Shown: positions 1 to 5,701 of the stretch, one piece after another
How positions within the stretch are numbered: position 1 is the first letter of the stretch
How the letters are laid out: each line of letters starts with the position of its first letter
Source of the DNA: Bordetella parapertussis
GTDB lineage: Bacteria > Pseudomonadota > Gammaproteobacteria > Burkholderiales > SG8-39
Reading direction: 5' to 3'
Assembly (NCBI GenBank): GCA_945906975.1
Contig: CAMDRY010000186.1
Span: 1-6,584 of the forward strand
DNA length: 6,584 nucleotides
Program-made: the position numbers and the translations under genes
Notes under the pieces: model-generated
Database searches by the model: none
Seen by the model: only the letters and a program-made list of their open reading frames with translations
Told to the model about the DNA's origin: nothing

Positions 1-126
1 CTGCACACCCTGGTTGAGCGCATCACGGTGCGCCGCGACAACATCACCATCAAGTGGCACGAACAGGGCCTGAACAAACTGCTGCGCGACACGCTCGCGC
101 CCGAACAAGCGCTGGAGGCTGCATGA
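1..126 (+). CDS. C-terminal end of a probable serine-type site-specific recombinase (5' part outside window)
   Basis: Frame 1 is open from the window edge to a TGA at 124-126 and gives 41 residues, including LVERITVRRDNITIKWHE and ending in ALEAA. The pattern 'L(V/I)ERI.V....I.I.W' followed by a leucine-rich helix resembles the extreme C-terminus of resolvase/invertase-family recombinases that carry a long C-terminal region. The catalytic N-terminal domain is to the left of the window, so the catalytic serine cannot be checked. The stop overlaps the start of the next gene as ATGA (123-126), an arrangement often seen with this recombinase and its small helix-turn-helix partner. The family assignment rests on a short tail plus this context, so it is moderate; the reading frame itself is solid. 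Confidence 0.6.
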   Translation: MHTLVERITVRRDNITIKWHEQGLNKLLRDTLAPEQALEAA

Positions 127-491
127 GCCAAGACGGCCGCGCCGGCCTCACCACCAAAATCCCCATGACGTTTCGCAGGCGTGCAGGCAAGGCCGTCATC
201 GTGCTGCCCAACGGCGAGCGCGCCGTGGAGCGGCGCGAGGCGCTCATCGACAACGCTATGGTCAAACTGGTGGCGCGCGGCCACCGCTGGCATCGCCAAC
301 TGTTCGACGGCACGCACGCTTCGATCGCGGACATCGCCAAATCCGAGAACATCAACCCATCGTTTGTGAGCCGCGTCCTGCGCTTGGCCTACCTGTCGCC
401 GACCCTTGTGGAGGCCATCCTGGACGGGAAGTACCCGGCGCATCTCACGATGAAAGACCGGACAGTTTGCCCAGTTGCGCGGCATGGGTAG
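123..491 (+). CDS. Small helix-turn-helix protein coupled to the recombinase
   Basis: This encodes 122 residues starting at ATG 123, chosen because it overlaps the recombinase stop (ATGA) and begins MSQDGRAG just before the conserved part; an upstream ATG at 54 in the same frame would lie deep inside the recombinase gene. Residues about 16-35 (MTFRRRAGKAVIVLPNGERA) form a basic, beta-rich start. Residues about 46-62 are a helix with RGHRWHRQL, and residues 67-90 (SIADIAKSENINPSFVSRVLRLA) read as a helix-turn-helix followed by LSPTLVEAILDG. Similar small proteins commonly sit directly after resolvase-type recombinases in proteobacterial mobile elements; their role is not established, though DNA binding is likely. 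The end (KDRTVCPVARHG) lacks the proline/tryptophan-rich finish I associate with relatives, so the C-terminus may be decayed or truncated at the element border. Confidence 0.72.
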   Translation: MSQDGRAGLTTKIPMTFRRRAGKAVIVLPNGERAVERREALIDNAMVKLVARGHRWHRQLFDGTHASIADIAKSENINPSFVSRVLRLAYLSPTLVEAILDGKYPAHLTMKDRTVCPVARHG

Positions 492-503
492 AAGTATGGG
501 TAG
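484..503. repeat. Direct repeat ATGGGTAG x2, 12-bp period
   Basis: ATGGGTAG occurs at 484-491 and again at 496-503, separated by AAGT. The first copy overlaps the stop codon of the small helix-turn-helix gene. The pair lies about 55 bases from the tRNA-Ser 3' end. Closely spaced direct repeats beside a tRNA target can be arm-type integrase binding sites; that role is inference, the repeat itself is visible. Confidence 0.6.
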
Positions 504-555
504 GATTTAGAATGATATTAAATTACTATATTATTCAATTTCTTATATTTATTTT

Positions 556-646
556 TGGCGGAGAGGGCGGGATTCGAACCCGCGTTAGGTAATTAGCCTA
601 AACACGCTTTCCAGGCGTGCGACTTAAACCGCTCATCCACCTCTCC
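556..646 (-). tRNA. tRNA-Ser (anticodon GGA)
   Basis: Read on the minus strand, the gene starts at 646 with acceptor strand GGAGAGG (640-646), which pairs with CCTCTCC (560-566). A G discriminator (559) and an encoded CCA (556-558) follow. The anticodon stem CACGC/GCGTG encloses the loop CTGGAAA, giving anticodon GGA, which reads serine UCC and UCU codons. The long variable arm (TTAGG, loop CTAATTA, CCTAA) is the class II feature expected of tRNA-Ser. The T arm is GCGGG-TTCGAAT-CCCGC. All stems are intact and the gene is 91 nt with CCA, so it should be functional. Its 3' end faces the putative element border. No U-rich terminator hairpin is evident downstream. Confidence 0.97.
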
Positions 647-659
647 GGGGAAGTCGCGC

Positions 660-688
660 AGGTTAAACCAGAAGGGCGAAAAAGTCGA
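660..688 (-). promoter_or_regulatory. Candidate promoter of tRNA-Ser
   Basis: On the minus strand a -35-like TCGACT (683-688) is followed by a 17-base spacer and a -10-like TAACCT (660-665), then a GC-rich stretch (GCGCGAC) before the tRNA 5' end at 646. The spacing is ideal and a GC-rich discriminator is typical of stable-RNA promoters, but both hexamers are only partial matches to consensus, so this is tentative. I see nothing else identifiable in the rest of 647-801. Confidence 0.35.
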
Positions 689-801
689 GAACGCCTTGGG
701 TCGGAGCGCCAGTTAGATTAGGCTGCAGTGGGCTTACATGCTGTGGCCGATTCGCTTGCCTGAACGCGCGTAAGGCGGGGCCCCGGGTACCATGCGCCGG
801 C

Positions 802-1281
802 TTATAAGGGCACCGCCAGCATGGTGTCGATGCCGAACGAGTCGACCACTACGGCCATGCGGCTGATGAGAAAGGCCTCGCCGCTGTCGATCAACCGCGC
901 CTCGTAGCGCGCGACCATGTAGAGCGAGGGCACGCCTTCTTCACTCGACTGGTGCACCACCAACCCGGCGTTCACCAGCAGCGACCCGGCGTCGATCCGG
1001 CGCACGCGCACGTTGCTCACCTGTCGCAGCAGGTGGTAGCGCCGGAAGGTGAGAACGCCCTTGGCCAGCATGGCAACGCGGTCGTGGATCATGCCGTGGG
1101 TGTAACAGCCCATGATGGGCAGGGGCAGTCCGAGATCGCGATTTTCACGCGACTGGACCTCGTAGGTGCAGTCGACGGGGTTGAACATCGCCACCCAGGT
1201 GTCAAAGCGCTCCTCATCAAGGCAGGCCGCGTATTCGTACAGGAACTGCTCGGCGCGCACCGCCATAGGCCAGTCGCTCAT
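802..1281 (-). CDS. Aromatic-ring-hydroxylating oxygenase, beta (small) subunit
   Basis: This encodes 159 residues, the usual length for the small subunit of a Rieske ring-hydroxylating oxygenase, an NTF2/SnoaL-like cone that stabilises the alpha3-beta3 hexamer without binding metal. Visible family features are the N-terminal helix with FLYEYAACLDEERFDTWVAMF (about residues 13-33), then ENRDLGLPLPIMGC (46-59), MIHDRV (64-69) and RYHLLRQVSNVRV (81-93), ending in MLAVPL. The ENxDLGLP...DRV pattern is close to what I recall of the salicylate 5-hydroxylase small subunit and to anthranilate and terephthalate oxygenase small subunits. Its ATG (1279-1281) overlaps the alpha-subunit stop as ATGA, so the two are almost certainly translationally coupled, giving matched subunit amounts. 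The substrate cannot be fixed from this subunit. No intrinsic terminator with a U tract is visible downstream. Confidence 0.93.
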   Translation of the reverse strand: MSDWPMAVRAEQFLYEYAACLDEERFDTWVAMFNPVDCTYEVQSRENRDLGLPLPIMGCYTHGMIHDRVAMLAKGVLTFRRYHLLRQVSNVRVRRIDAGSLLVNAGLVVHQSSEEGVPSLYMVARYEARLIDSGEAFLISRMAVVVDSFGIDTMLAVPL

Positions 1282-2567
1282 CGCGTCGCTCCTTTGTCCT
1301 GCACCGCAGGCAGGTCCATGATGCGGTGGTAGAAGGACCAGAAGCCGCGGATGGAAATCTCCTGCGACAGGTAGTCGGTGTCTTCAATCGGGCCTACCCC
1401 GCCCATTTCGAGCACTTCGTGGCCGCCCGGGCGGCGGTGGCTGATGCCGTCCTGGACCAGGCGCAAGGCTTCGCCGTCCTCTAGCGAGATGTATCCGGCC
1501 GGACCGATGAAATTGGCGGTCAGCATCTTGTCATGGGTCTGTTGCGGCGTGTCCGTCTCGAAGCCCAGATAGGTGATGTGCAGTTCCACCATGCCCGGCC
1601 CTTTGGGGCGCAGGTGGCGGATGGCGTAGGTGTTGTCCACCTGTGCCACGATCAGCGTCGGGAAAATCGACAGGATGGTGGTCTTGTAGCCATCGCCAAG
1701 GTCGAGCGGAACCTGGGTGAGGGCGGGGTCGGCCATTTTCATGTCGGGGTTGAATTTGTCGGTGCCTTCGTAGGCTTGGGCCACCAGCTTCTGGTTGTCT
1801 TTGTCTTGCGCGCTCAGAATCGAATGGTTCCAGGTGTTTTTCAGATCCTGGTCGAGTTTGATGCCGCCGCGCATGGTCGGCTGCTGCAGCCCGAAGGACA
1901 CCTGGAACTGGTGTAGCAGGGAGCCGTGATACGGGTCGCGCACGTTTTCGTTGTAGAGCTTCCAGTTGCCGGGGATGCGCTGGCGCAGGTAGCCAAGTAC
2001 CTTGGGCTTGCGTTGCACCAGCAGACGGTCGATCTGCGATATCGAATGCGGGCCGAGGTATTGCTCTAGTGGCGGCGCTTCGTCGGAGAATGTGCCGAAT
2101 ATCAGTCCGCCATGGGTTGCCACGCGCAGCTTGTTGAGTCCGTGGTCTTTTTTGTCAAAACACGCGGGCATGCCGCCCTTGCCATTGATGCCCTGGGCCA
2201 GTGGCACGCCTGTCAGGTCGCCCTTGAGCGTGTAGGTCCACAGATGGTAGGGGCAGGTGATGCGCTGGCTGTTGCCGCGCACCGCGGTGATGAGTTTCGC
2301 GCCGCGGTGTGCGCAGGAATTTTCGAAGGCGTGCAGTGACCCGTCGCCGGCACGTGTGGTGACGACGTGGGTTTCCCCCGCCCAGGTGGTGACGAAGTCG
2401 CCAGTTTGAGGTAGTTCGATTTCGTGGCACAGGTAGTTCCAAACCGGGCCGCGGAAAATGAGCTCGTTTTCCAGCCTGTAGATGGATTCGTCGGTAAATA
2501 CGTCATAGGGCACGCGCGAGAAATCGCCACGGGGCCACTGCGTGCCGGCACCGCCGGCTTCTTTCAT
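1278..2567 (-). CDS. Aromatic-ring-hydroxylating oxygenase, alpha (large, catalytic) subunit
   Basis: This encodes 429 residues from ATG 2567 (MKEAGG). A TTG two codons upstream (2571-2573) is in frame but only 4 bases from the GGAGAG ribosome site at 2578-2583, against 10 for the ATG. Residues about 34-150 form the Rieske domain with C85-x-H87 (CAHRG) and C105-x2-H108 (CPYH), the [2Fe-2S] ligands. The catalytic domain shows N206-ENVRDPYHGSLLH with bridging D211 and iron ligands H214 and H219; D364 in SLEDGE is the probable third ligand. The full set indicates an active oxygenase inserting O2 into an aromatic ring, in the cytoplasm. The motifs GVP...GGMP, VLGYLRQRIPGNWKL and GPAGYIS..DGE recall salicylate 5-hydroxylase (NagG) and anthranilate/terephthalate dioxygenase large subunits; the substrate, probably an aromatic carboxylate, is inference. 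No ferredoxin or reductase gene is adjacent. Confidence 0.95.
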   Translation of the reverse strand: MKEAGGAGTQWPRGDFSRVPYDVFTDESIYRLENELIFRGPVWNYLCHEIELPQTGDFVTTWAGETHVVTTRAGDGSLHAFENSCAHRGAKLITAVRGNSQRITCPYHLWTYTLKGDLTGVPLAQGINGKGGMPACFDKKDHGLNKLRVATHGGLIFGTFSDEAPPLEQYLGPHSISQIDRLLVQRKPKVLGYLRQRIPGNWKLYNENVRDPYHGSLLHQFQVSFGLQQPTMRGGIKLDQDLKNTWNHSILSAQDKDNQKLVAQAYEGTDKFNPDMKMADPALTQVPLDLGDGYKTTILSIFPTLIVAQVDNTYAIRHLRPKGPGMVELHITYLGFETDTPQQTHDKMLTANFIGPAGYISLEDGEALRLVQDGISHRRPGGHEVLEMGGVGPIEDTDYLSQEISIRGFWSFYHRIMDLPAVQDKGATR

Positions 2568-2577
2568 TTTCAAGAAA

Positions 2578-2583
2578 CTCTCC
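2578..2583 (-). promoter_or_regulatory. Ribosome binding site of the oxygenase alpha gene
   Basis: On the minus strand GGAGAG lies 10 bases before ATG 2567 and 4 bases before the in-frame TTG at 2573. The spacing favours the ATG as start. Confidence 0.65.
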
Positions 2584-2622
2584 GATTCAGGGGGTGGTGC
2601 ATTTTTTCGCTTCGTCCTGCAA

Positions 2623-2643
2623 TGTTTTAAGGGGTTTAAAACA
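2623..2643. promoter_or_regulatory. 21-bp dyad, candidate operator of the oxygenase genes
   Basis: A perfect inverted repeat TGTTTTAA-(GGGGT)-TTAAAACA, with 8-bp arms and a 5-base centre, sits 56 bases upstream of the oxygenase alpha start. It is AT-rich in a GC-rich context and its length suits a dimeric repressor or activator. It may also contain promoter elements, since TTAAAC/TTAAAA could act as a -10. No regulator gene is present in the window to pair it with. Confidence 0.45.
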
Positions 2644-2684
2644 CGTTTGACGACGCTCGCAGCGCGCGCCTTTTGGCACGTCAG

Positions 2685-2725
2685 GCACCTTCACGCACCT
2701 TCGGGCAATACCGCGTTGGCACCTT
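2685..2725. repeat. GCACCTT heptamer, three direct copies
   Basis: GCACCTT occurs at 2685-2691, 2695-2701 and 2719-2725. The first two are exactly 10 bp apart, one helical turn, and extend to GCACCTTC in both. All three lie between the oxygenase gene and the SRP RNA. They could be binding sites for a regulator or chance; only the repeats themselves are seen. Confidence 0.4.
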
Positions 2726-2845
2726 GTCCTTCAGACTACCGCACCGGGACGCGGGTATCAAACCTGTCAGCGAGTCGCGGCGATGGATAAATTGCAGGCT
2801 TTGGCTGTGGCGTGTCGCCTCGGCTAGCGGAAAATTATGTTGCGG

Positions 2846-2876
2846 CTGACCCCGCCCGCGCGAATTGGGCGATAAT
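2846..2876 (+). promoter_or_regulatory. Promoter of the SRP RNA
   Basis: The -10 element GATAAT (2871-2876) matches consensus at five of six positions and lies 7 bases before the predicted RNA 5' end at 2883. A -35-like CTGACC (2846-2851) precedes it with a 19-base spacer, slightly long. The -10 is the stronger part of the evidence. Confidence 0.55.
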
Positions 2877-2882
2877 GGGGGC

Positions 2883-2978
2883 GGCGGGCCTCCCCGCATT
2901 GCGGCGTGGTGAATCTGGTCAGGTCCGGAAGGAAGCAGCCACAGCTACTCACCGTAAGTGCCGGGGTTCAGGCTCGCC
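2883..2978 (+). ncRNA. ffs: 4.5S signal recognition particle RNA (small bacterial type)
   Basis: The hallmark SRP RNA apical sequence CAGGTCCGGAAGGAAGCAG is present at 2920-2938, including the GGAA tetraloop (2927-2930) and the internal-loop bases that bind the M domain of Ffh. The rest folds into the expected single rod: GGCGGGCC (2883-2890) pairs with GGCTCGCC (2971-2978), CCCCG (2892-2896) with CGGGG (2962-2966), and GGTGA (2908-2912) with TCACC (2949-2953). The length, about 96 nt, fits the short form without an Alu domain. It works with Ffh and FtsY to target nascent membrane proteins to the inner membrane. Location just upstream of dnaX is common in bacteria. The ends are set by pairing and could each be off by a few bases. 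Confidence 0.95.
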
Positions 2979-2990
2979 ATGGATTTCAGG

Positions 2991-3022
2991 ATTCAGGATC
3001 CGGATAGCCCCGGATCCTGAAT
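2991..3022. repeat. Perfect 13-bp inverted repeat between SRP RNA and dnaX
   Basis: ATTCAGGATCCGG (2991-3003) is matched by CCGGATCCTGAAT (3010-3022) with a 6-base loop, ATAGCC. The hairpin would be very stable, but no T-run follows on either strand, so it is not a canonical intrinsic terminator. It lies 12 bases after the SRP RNA 3' end and ends 33 bases before the dnaX start. It may stop or pause SRP transcripts, guide 3' processing, or sit in the dnaX leader. The left arm overlaps a tandem TCAGGAT repeat (2986-2992, 2993-2999). Confidence 0.8.
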
Positions 3023-3055
3023 GCCCGCCACGATTCCTCCGGTAGAGTTTCACCC

Positions 3056-4660
3056 ATGAGCTATCAAGTCCTCGCCCGTAAATGGCGGCCGAAGAGTTTT
3101 GCCACGATGGTGGGCCAGGAGCATGTGGTCAAGGCTTTGACGCATGCGCTGGAACAGCAGCGGCTGCACCATGCCTACCTGTTCACCGGCACACGGGGGG
3201 TCGGCAAGACGACCATCGCGCGCATTCTTGCCAAGTCACTCAATTGTGAGACCGGGATCACGGCGAGTCCGTGCGGCACGTGTTCCGCCTGCACCCAAAT
3301 CGACGCCGGGCGTTACATCGATTACATCGAGATGGATGCCGCTTCCAATCGTGGCGTTGACGAGATGGTGGACCTGCTCAGTCGGGCCGCCTATGCGCCC
3401 AGCGTGGGCCGCTACAAGGTCTACATGATAGACGAGGTGCACCAGCTCTCGACGCACGCGTTTAACGCGATGCTCAAGACGCTGGAGGAGCCGCCGGCCC
3501 ACATTCTTTTTATTCTTGCCACCACAGATCCGCAGAAGGTGCCGGTCACGGTGCTGTCGCGCTGCTTGCAGTTCAACCTCAAGCAGCTCGCGCCGGGCAT
3601 GATCGCCGCTTACCTCAAGGACGTGATGGGCGAGGAGGGCATTGCGGCCGAGCCGGCGGCACTGGCGCTGGTGGCGCAGGGGGCGCGCGGCAGCATGCGC
3701 GATGCGCTTTCTTTGCTTGACCAGGCTATCGCCTACTCGAGCGGCAATGTGACCGAGGGCGCGGTGCAGGCCATGCTTGGCACCATAGACCGCAGCCATT
3801 TATTTGCCATCATTGATGCGCTGGAAACCGGTGACGTGGTGGCGATGATCGCCGTTGCCGACCAGATGGAGGCGCGCAGCCTGTCGTTTGAGGCGGCGTT
3901 GCAGGAGCTGGCCGTATTGCTGCACCGGATCACGGTGGCACAGATGGCGCCGGAGGCGCTCTCGGATGTGACGCCGGATCGGGCGCGCATTATCGAGTGT
4001 GCCGGCCGCATCGACGCCGAAACGCTGCAGCTTTACTACCAGATCGCCATACACGGTCGTCGCGACCTGCCGCTCGCGCCGGATGAATATGCCGGATTCA
4101 CCATGACGCTGATGCGCATGGCCGCGTTCCGGCCGGAAATGCCGGGTAAGGGGCAGGGTGTCAGCCCCATGCGGGCCGCGCCCGCAGCCACGGCGCCGGT
4201 TTCGCAGGCGGCAAGAAGCGCGGCAACGAACACGCCTGCGCCCGCGATGCCAGCCGCGCCGGCCAAACCGGCCGGCGCCTTTGACGGCGATTGGGCTGCG
4301 CTCGCCCGCACGATGCCCCTGTCGGGCCTGGTAAAGCAGCTGGCGCAAAACGCCGAGCTGAAAAAATCGGATGGTGAGACCTTTGAGCTTGTGCTGCCGG
4401 CGGAGCGCAAGGCGCTCGCGGACCTCAGTTACCAGCAGCAACTCAAGGTCGCGCTGAGCGCGCATTTTGGCAAGGCCTGCGTGCTGAAGGTGGAGGTCGG
4501 CGCGGTGCGCGGCGATTCGGTTGCCGCAATAGATGCCACAGACAAGCGCAACCGCCAGCAGCAGGCGGTTGCGTCGGTAAAAGGTGACGATTTCGTCAAG
4601 GAACTGGTGGAGGGCTTTGACGCAACCATAGTCGAGTCCTCGATCAAGCCATTGCAGTAA
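3056..4660 (+). CDS. dnaX: DNA polymerase III subunit tau/gamma (clamp loader)
   Basis: This encodes 534 residues, shorter than the 643 of E. coli tau. It begins with the conserved [21 protein letters not shown]. Walker A is GTRGVGKT (45-52), the zinc-binding cysteines are C64, C73, C76 and C79, Walker B is DEVH (126-129), and sensor 1/arginine finger are ATTDPQKVP...SRC (to C170). An AAA+ lid and collar follow to about residue 365, then an Ala/Pro-rich linker (about 367-411) and a C-terminal tau domain from W413 ([18 protein letters not shown]), which in tau proteins contacts the polymerase alpha subunit. It forms the ATP-driven clamp loader with HolA and HolB and organises the replisome. 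The shortening is mostly in the linker/helicase-contact region. The ribosome site is weak (GGTAG, 3041-3045). Codon 436-437 is an A6 run, noted separately as a slippage candidate. Confidence 0.97.
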   Translation: MSYQVLARKWRPKSFATMVGQEHVVKALTHALEQQRLHHAYLFTGTRGVGKTTIARILAKSLNCETGITASPCGTCSACTQIDAGRYIDYIEMDAASNRGVDEMVDLLSRAAYAPSVGRYKVYMIDEVHQLSTHAFNAMLKTLEEPPAHILFILATTDPQKVPVTVLSRCLQFNLKQLAPGMIAAYLKDVMGEEGIAAEPAALALVAQGARGSMRDALSLLDQAIAYSSGNVTEGAVQAMLGTIDRSHLFAIIDALETGDVVAMIAVADQMEARSLSFEAALQELAVLLHRITVAQMAPEALSDVTPDRARIIECAGRIDAETLQLYYQIAIHGRRDLPLAPDEYAGFTMTLMRMAAFRPEMPGKGQGVSPMRAAPAATAPVSQAARSAATNTPAPAMPAAPAKPAGAFDGDWAALARTMPLSGLVKQLAQNAELKKSDGETFELVLPAERKALADLSYQQQLKVALSAHFGKACVLKVEVGAVRGDSVAAIDATDKRNRQQQAVASVKGDDFVKELVEGFDATIVESSIKPLQ

Positions 4661-4700
4661 TTCTTCATGGCGCATTGAGCGCGCTTACAGGAGTCAGAGA

Positions 4701-5027
4701 ATGATGAAGGGTCAGTTGGCCGGTCTGATGAAACAGGCCCAGCAAATGCAGGAAAACATGAAGCGCATGCAGGATCAGCTTGCCACCCTTGAGGTCGAGG
4801 GTCAGTCGGGCGCCGGCATGATCAAGGTGACCATGACATGCAAGCACGAGGTGCGGCGCATCAGCATCGACCCGTCGGTGATGGGCGATGACCGCGAAAT
4901 GCTCGAAGACCTGATCACCACGGCGATGAACGATGCTGTGCGCAAGGTTGAGGTCATGGTGAATGAAAAAATGTCCGGCATGACGTCCGGCCTGCCGTTG
5001 CCGCCGGGCTTTAAGATGCCGTTTTAA
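4701..5027 (+). CDS. ybaB: YbaB/EbfC family nucleoid-associated protein
   Basis: This encodes 108 residues, the normal family length. Residues 1-30 ([30 protein letters not shown]) form the expected amphipathic, Met/Gln-rich helix, followed by a beta sheet with [29 protein letters not shown] (about 32-60), a helix with [15 protein letters not shown], and a proline/glycine-rich end [12 protein letters not shown]. The family forms tweezer-shaped dimers that bind DNA and coat the nucleoid. AGGAG at 4689-4693 lies 7 bases before ATG 4701 and 10 before the adjacent ATG 4704, so either could be used; the upstream one is chosen. It follows dnaX by 40 bases and precedes recR by 77, the standard dnaX-ybaB-recR cluster, consistent with one transcript. 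Confidence 0.96.
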   Translation: MMKGQLAGLMKQAQQMQENMKRMQDQLATLEVEGQSGAGMIKVTMTCKHEVRRISIDPSVMGDDREMLEDLITTAMNDAVRKVEVMVNEKMSGMTSGLPLPPGFKMPF

Positions 5028-5082
5028 GCCAGGCGCCAGCCCCACTGTAGGCTGGAAATCCACGCCTGGCGCGGGTTTCCAG
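5028..5082 (+). promoter_or_regulatory. Mutually exclusive hairpins between ybaB and recR
   Basis: Hairpin A starts at the first base after the ybaB stop: GCCAGGCG (5028-5035) pairs with CGCCTGGC (5063-5070), with an inner helix CCAGCC (5036-5041)/GGCTGG (5050-5055). Hairpin B pairs CTGGAAA (5052-5058) with TTTCCAG (5076-5082). The two share bases 5052-5055 and B's loop takes in A's 3' arm, so both cannot form fully at once. No U tract follows, so A is at best a weak or factor-dependent terminator. An attenuator-like or mRNA-stability role is inference. Confidence 0.45.
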
Positions 5083-5104
5083 TCGGTATCACGCGGAAAA
5101 ATTC

Positions 5105-5701
5105 ATGGCCAATCCCACTTCCCTCGACGAACTGATTGAGGCATTGCGCTGCCTGCCCGGTGTCGGCCCCAAGTCGGCGCAGCGCACTGCATATCACCTG
5201 CTGCAGTACGACAACGAGGGTGCGCGTCGCCTTGCGGCGGCTTTGGGCAATGCGCTGTCGACCATCCATCGTTGCGTGAAATGCCACACCTTCGCCGAGC
5301 ACGATTTGTGCACCGTGTGCGCGTCCGCCAAGCGCGATCCCTCGCTGTTGTGCGTGGTGGAGACCCCCGGCGACCAGGTGATGATGGAACAGACGATGGC
5401 GTACGGTGGTTTGTACTTTGTCCTGATGGGGCGTTTGTCGCCGCTCGATGGCATAGGGCCGCGCGAAATCGGTCTCGACCTGCTGCAGCGGCGCGCCACC
5501 GATGGCTTGGTGAAGGAGGTCGTCATAGCCACCAACTTCACCAACGAGGGCGAGGCGACCGCGCATTACATTGGCGAGATGTTGCGCAAGCACGGGCTCA
5601 AGGTCAGCCGCATCGCGCGTGGCGTGCCGGTGGGCGGCGAACTCGAATATGTTGACGCCGGCACGCTGGCGCAGGCTTACGTTGAAAGGAGGCCGGCATG
5701 A
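5105..5701 (+). CDS. recR: Recombination mediator protein RecR
   Basis: This encodes 198 residues, the typical RecR length. Residues 6-30 contain the helix-hairpin-helix [20 protein letters not shown]. The zinc finger is C57-x2-C60...C69-x2-C72 ([16 protein letters not shown]). The Toprim domain follows with VVETPGD (E86), [15 protein letters not shown] (142-156; E148, E150) and the C-terminal signature [21 protein letters not shown]. RecR acts with RecO (and RecF) to load RecA onto SSB-coated single-stranded DNA in gap repair. The start is preceded only by a weak purine stretch (GCGGAAA). The stop overlaps the next gene's start as ATGA. Confidence 0.97.
   Translation: MANPTSLDELIEALRCLPGVGPKSAQRTAYHLLQYDNEGARRLAAALGNALSTIHRCVKCHTFAEHDLCTVCASAKRDPSLLCVVETPGDQVMMEQTMAYGGLYFVLMGRLSPLDGIGPREIGLDLLQRRATDGLVKEVVIATNFTNEGEATAHYIGEMLRKHGLKVSRIARGVPVGGELEYVDAGTLAQAYVERRPA

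Larger units (their letters stand above)
1..555. mobile_element. Probable right edge of an integrated element ending at tRNA-Ser
   Basis: Three things suggest an element border: a recombinase tail with its small partner gene; a sharp drop to AT-rich, non-coding sequence at 492-555 in otherwise GC-rich DNA; and the fact that this stretch ends exactly at the encoded CCA end of a tRNA gene, a classic integration target. Only one copy of the tRNA 3' end is in the window; the second attachment copy, if there is one, would lie to the left. Serine recombinases do not usually target tRNA genes, so the recombinase seen may not be the enzyme that inserted the element. The extent to the left is unknown. 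Confidence 0.4.
2568..2845. other. Divergent intergenic region, no gene seen
   Basis: No convincing coding sequence lies here. Open frames in both directions are short, lack ribosome sites and have no recognisable protein features. The region holds the oxygenase ribosome site, the 21-bp dyad and the GCACCTT repeats; the remainder (about 2726-2845) shows nothing I can identify. The oxygenase promoter must lie in this region, but I cannot pick clear -35 and -10 hexamers for it. Confidence 0.6.

Noticed and set aside
54..122. Upstream ATG at 54 as the start of the small helix-turn-helix gene
   Set aside because: It would overlap the recombinase gene by more than 70 bases and add a low-complexity Ala/Arg/Thr stretch; the ATGA overlap at 123 is the usual coupling arrangement.
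777..786. CGGGGCCCCG palindrome downstream of the oxygenase genes as a terminator
   Set aside because: It has no loop and no T-run follows on either strand, so it is not a plausible intrinsic terminator.
1533..1916. A plus-strand open frame of 127 codons opposite the oxygenase alpha subunit
   Set aside because: It is antisense to a strongly conserved catalytic subunit and resembles nothing known.
2571..2573. TTG as the start codon of the oxygenase alpha subunit
   Set aside because: It lies only 4 bases from the GGAGAG ribosome site, whereas the ATG two codons later has better spacing and is the stronger start codon.
3236..3799. A minus-strand open frame of 187 codons opposite the dnaX ATPase domain
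   Set aside because: It is a shadow of the conserved coding strand, with skewed Arg/His content and no family features.
3800..4675. A long minus-strand open frame (291 codons) opposite dnaX
   Set aside because: It is antisense to a clearly conserved dnaX, rich in Arg/His/Leu as expected of GC-rich shadow frames, and has no recognisable domain.
5024..5593. A minus-strand open frame of 189 codons opposite recR
   Set aside because: The plus strand encodes intact RecR with all motifs; the antisense frame has no recognisable features.
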